Part shown: piece after piece, positions 7,962 through 8,197 of the stretch
How the letters are laid out: each line of letters starts with the position of its first letter
Position numbering within the stretch: position 1 is the first letter of the stretch
NCBI GenBank assembly: GCA_012032575.1
Contig: JAAUSP010000331.1
Coordinates: 1-8,197, forward strand
Reading direction: 5' to 3'
DNA: 8,197 nt
Origin: Anaerolineales bacterium
GTDB lineage: Bacteria; Chloroflexota; Anaerolineae; 4572-78; J111
Notes under the pieces: model-generated
The model's database searches: none
What the model saw: the letters and a program-made list of their open reading frames with translations, nothing else
Told to the model about the DNA's origin: nothing
Position numbers and translations under genes: made by a program

Positions 7962-7990
7962 ATTTTACTCCAAAGAGGCCAAAAATGCAA
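7962..7990 (-). promoter_or_regulatory. Candidate sigma-70-type promoter of the regulator gene
   Basis: On the minus strand TTGCAT (7990-7985) and TAAAAT (7967-7962) are separated by 17 bases. The -10 matches the consensus at five of six positions, the -35 only at three. Transcription would start near 7955 and leave a leader of about 38 bases before the ATG at 7917. The leader has no clear Shine-Dalgarno sequence (only GCGAGAC). The rest of the gap up to element 6 (7991-8031) shows nothing further that I recognise. Confidence 0.4.
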
Positions 7991-8031
7991 CGAAGTTGAC
8001 TCAGCGGAGAAAGCCGTAACGATAGAGAAGA

Positions 8032-8120
8032 AGGGAACTAAGGGAACTGACGGGTCTGAAGGAACTGAACTCTGAAAGTTCCCTCAGTTCCTATGAGTTC
8101 CCTCAGTTCCCTCAGTTTCC
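8032..8120. repeat. GGGAACTGA repeat with inverted arm (hairpin element 6)
   Basis: The left arm (8032-8068) has units AGGGAACTA, AGGGAACTG, CGGGTCTGA and AGGAACTGA. The right arm (8079-8120) holds the inverted units GTTCCCTCA, GTTCCTATGA and GTTCCCTCA. A perfect 9-bp stem pairs 8060-8068 with 8084-8092 across a 15-base loop. Units have a period near nine. The right arm overlaps the 3' end of the CGNR gene and encodes its ETEGTEGT tail. Without a T-tract it is not a standard terminator, though the hairpin may still affect transcript ends. Confidence 0.8.
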
Positions 8121-8197
8121 CGGCTGCGGGCGTAATGTCGCCTGGCTTTGGCCCGATTGCCGCAGTCTTTCATGTCGACACCAATCGGCCGGGTAGT
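8084..8197 (-). CDS. C-terminal end of a CGNR zinc-finger protein (partial at window edge)
   Basis: The last 37 residues of a gene that enters from the right edge. They contain MKDCGNRAKARRHYARSR, the hallmark of the CGNR zinc-finger domain, which usually ends bacterial proteins with an N-terminal stress-response (ABATE) domain and is thought to bind nucleic acid. The domain normally also has a WC pair four or five residues before the CGNR cysteine. In this frame that part reads RPIGVDM; removing one base near 8177 restores W-C-D-M, suggesting another single-base shift. The reading frame then runs into repeat element 6, which supplies the tail residues ETEGTEGTHRN before the stop at 8084-8086. 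The gene is transcribed in the same direction as the regulator, whose start lies 166 bases downstream. Confidence 0.6.
   Translation of the reverse strand, partial: TTRPIGVDMKDCGNRAKARRHYARSRETEGTEGTHRN

Noticed and set aside
8032..8120. Rho-independent terminator for the CGNR gene
   Set aside because: The stem is AT/GC mixed and imperfect, the right arm lies partly inside the coding sequence, and no T-rich tract follows on the minus strand.

Overview
The window looks like chromosomal DNA of a GC-rich bacterium, most likely a Chloroflexota (Anaerolineae-like) metagenomic genome. This is inferred from three things: a large SARP/BTAD-AAA-TPR regulator with a cysteine/histidine-rich linker of the kind common in that phylum, a single-chain ChlI/ChlD-type chelatase component, and many short-period tandem repeats between genes. 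No rRNA, tRNA, CRISPR array, transposase or phage gene was seen.

Layout. On the plus strand, after a heptamer-repeat hairpin (5-73), lie a GlmU-like sugar-1-phosphate nucleotidylyltransferase/acyltransferase (97-1436, one frameshift), a nitrilase-family amidohydrolase (1485-2288), and a small hydrophobic ORF of 48 codons (2293-2439). These meet tail to tail a long minus-strand series. Read from the right edge, that series holds the 3' end of a CGNR zinc-finger gene (8197-8084), a regulator of about 974 residues (7917-4995, two frameshifts), sufE (4971-4528), and a chelatase component. The chelatase AAA+ half (4414-3329) and von Willebrand A half (3348-2423) read as one ancestral 663-residue polypeptide interrupted by several single-base shifts.

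Two themes stand out. First, six short-period repeat tracts (5-73, 3045-3079, 3275-3322, 3371-3410, 4433-4530, 8032-8120) occur in 8.2 kb. Four have the same architecture, tandem units followed by their inverted copy, although their units are unrelated in sequence. They abut or enter gene 3' ends or lie in interdomain linkers. Second, about seven or eight single-base frameshifts interrupt otherwise well-conserved genes, mostly at short homopolymers. This fits uncorrected long-read sequence errors at least as well as real gene decay, so the broken genes should not be called dead without read-level checking.

Functionally, the plus-strand genes suggest nucleotide-sugar supply (cell wall or glycan) plus amide hydrolysis. 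The minus-strand genes combine a signal-responsive ATPase regulator, sulfur transfer for Fe-S cluster assembly, and metal insertion into a tetrapyrrole (probably cobalt, with a CobN partner outside this window). Any co-regulation of these genes is inference from their shared direction and close spacing.
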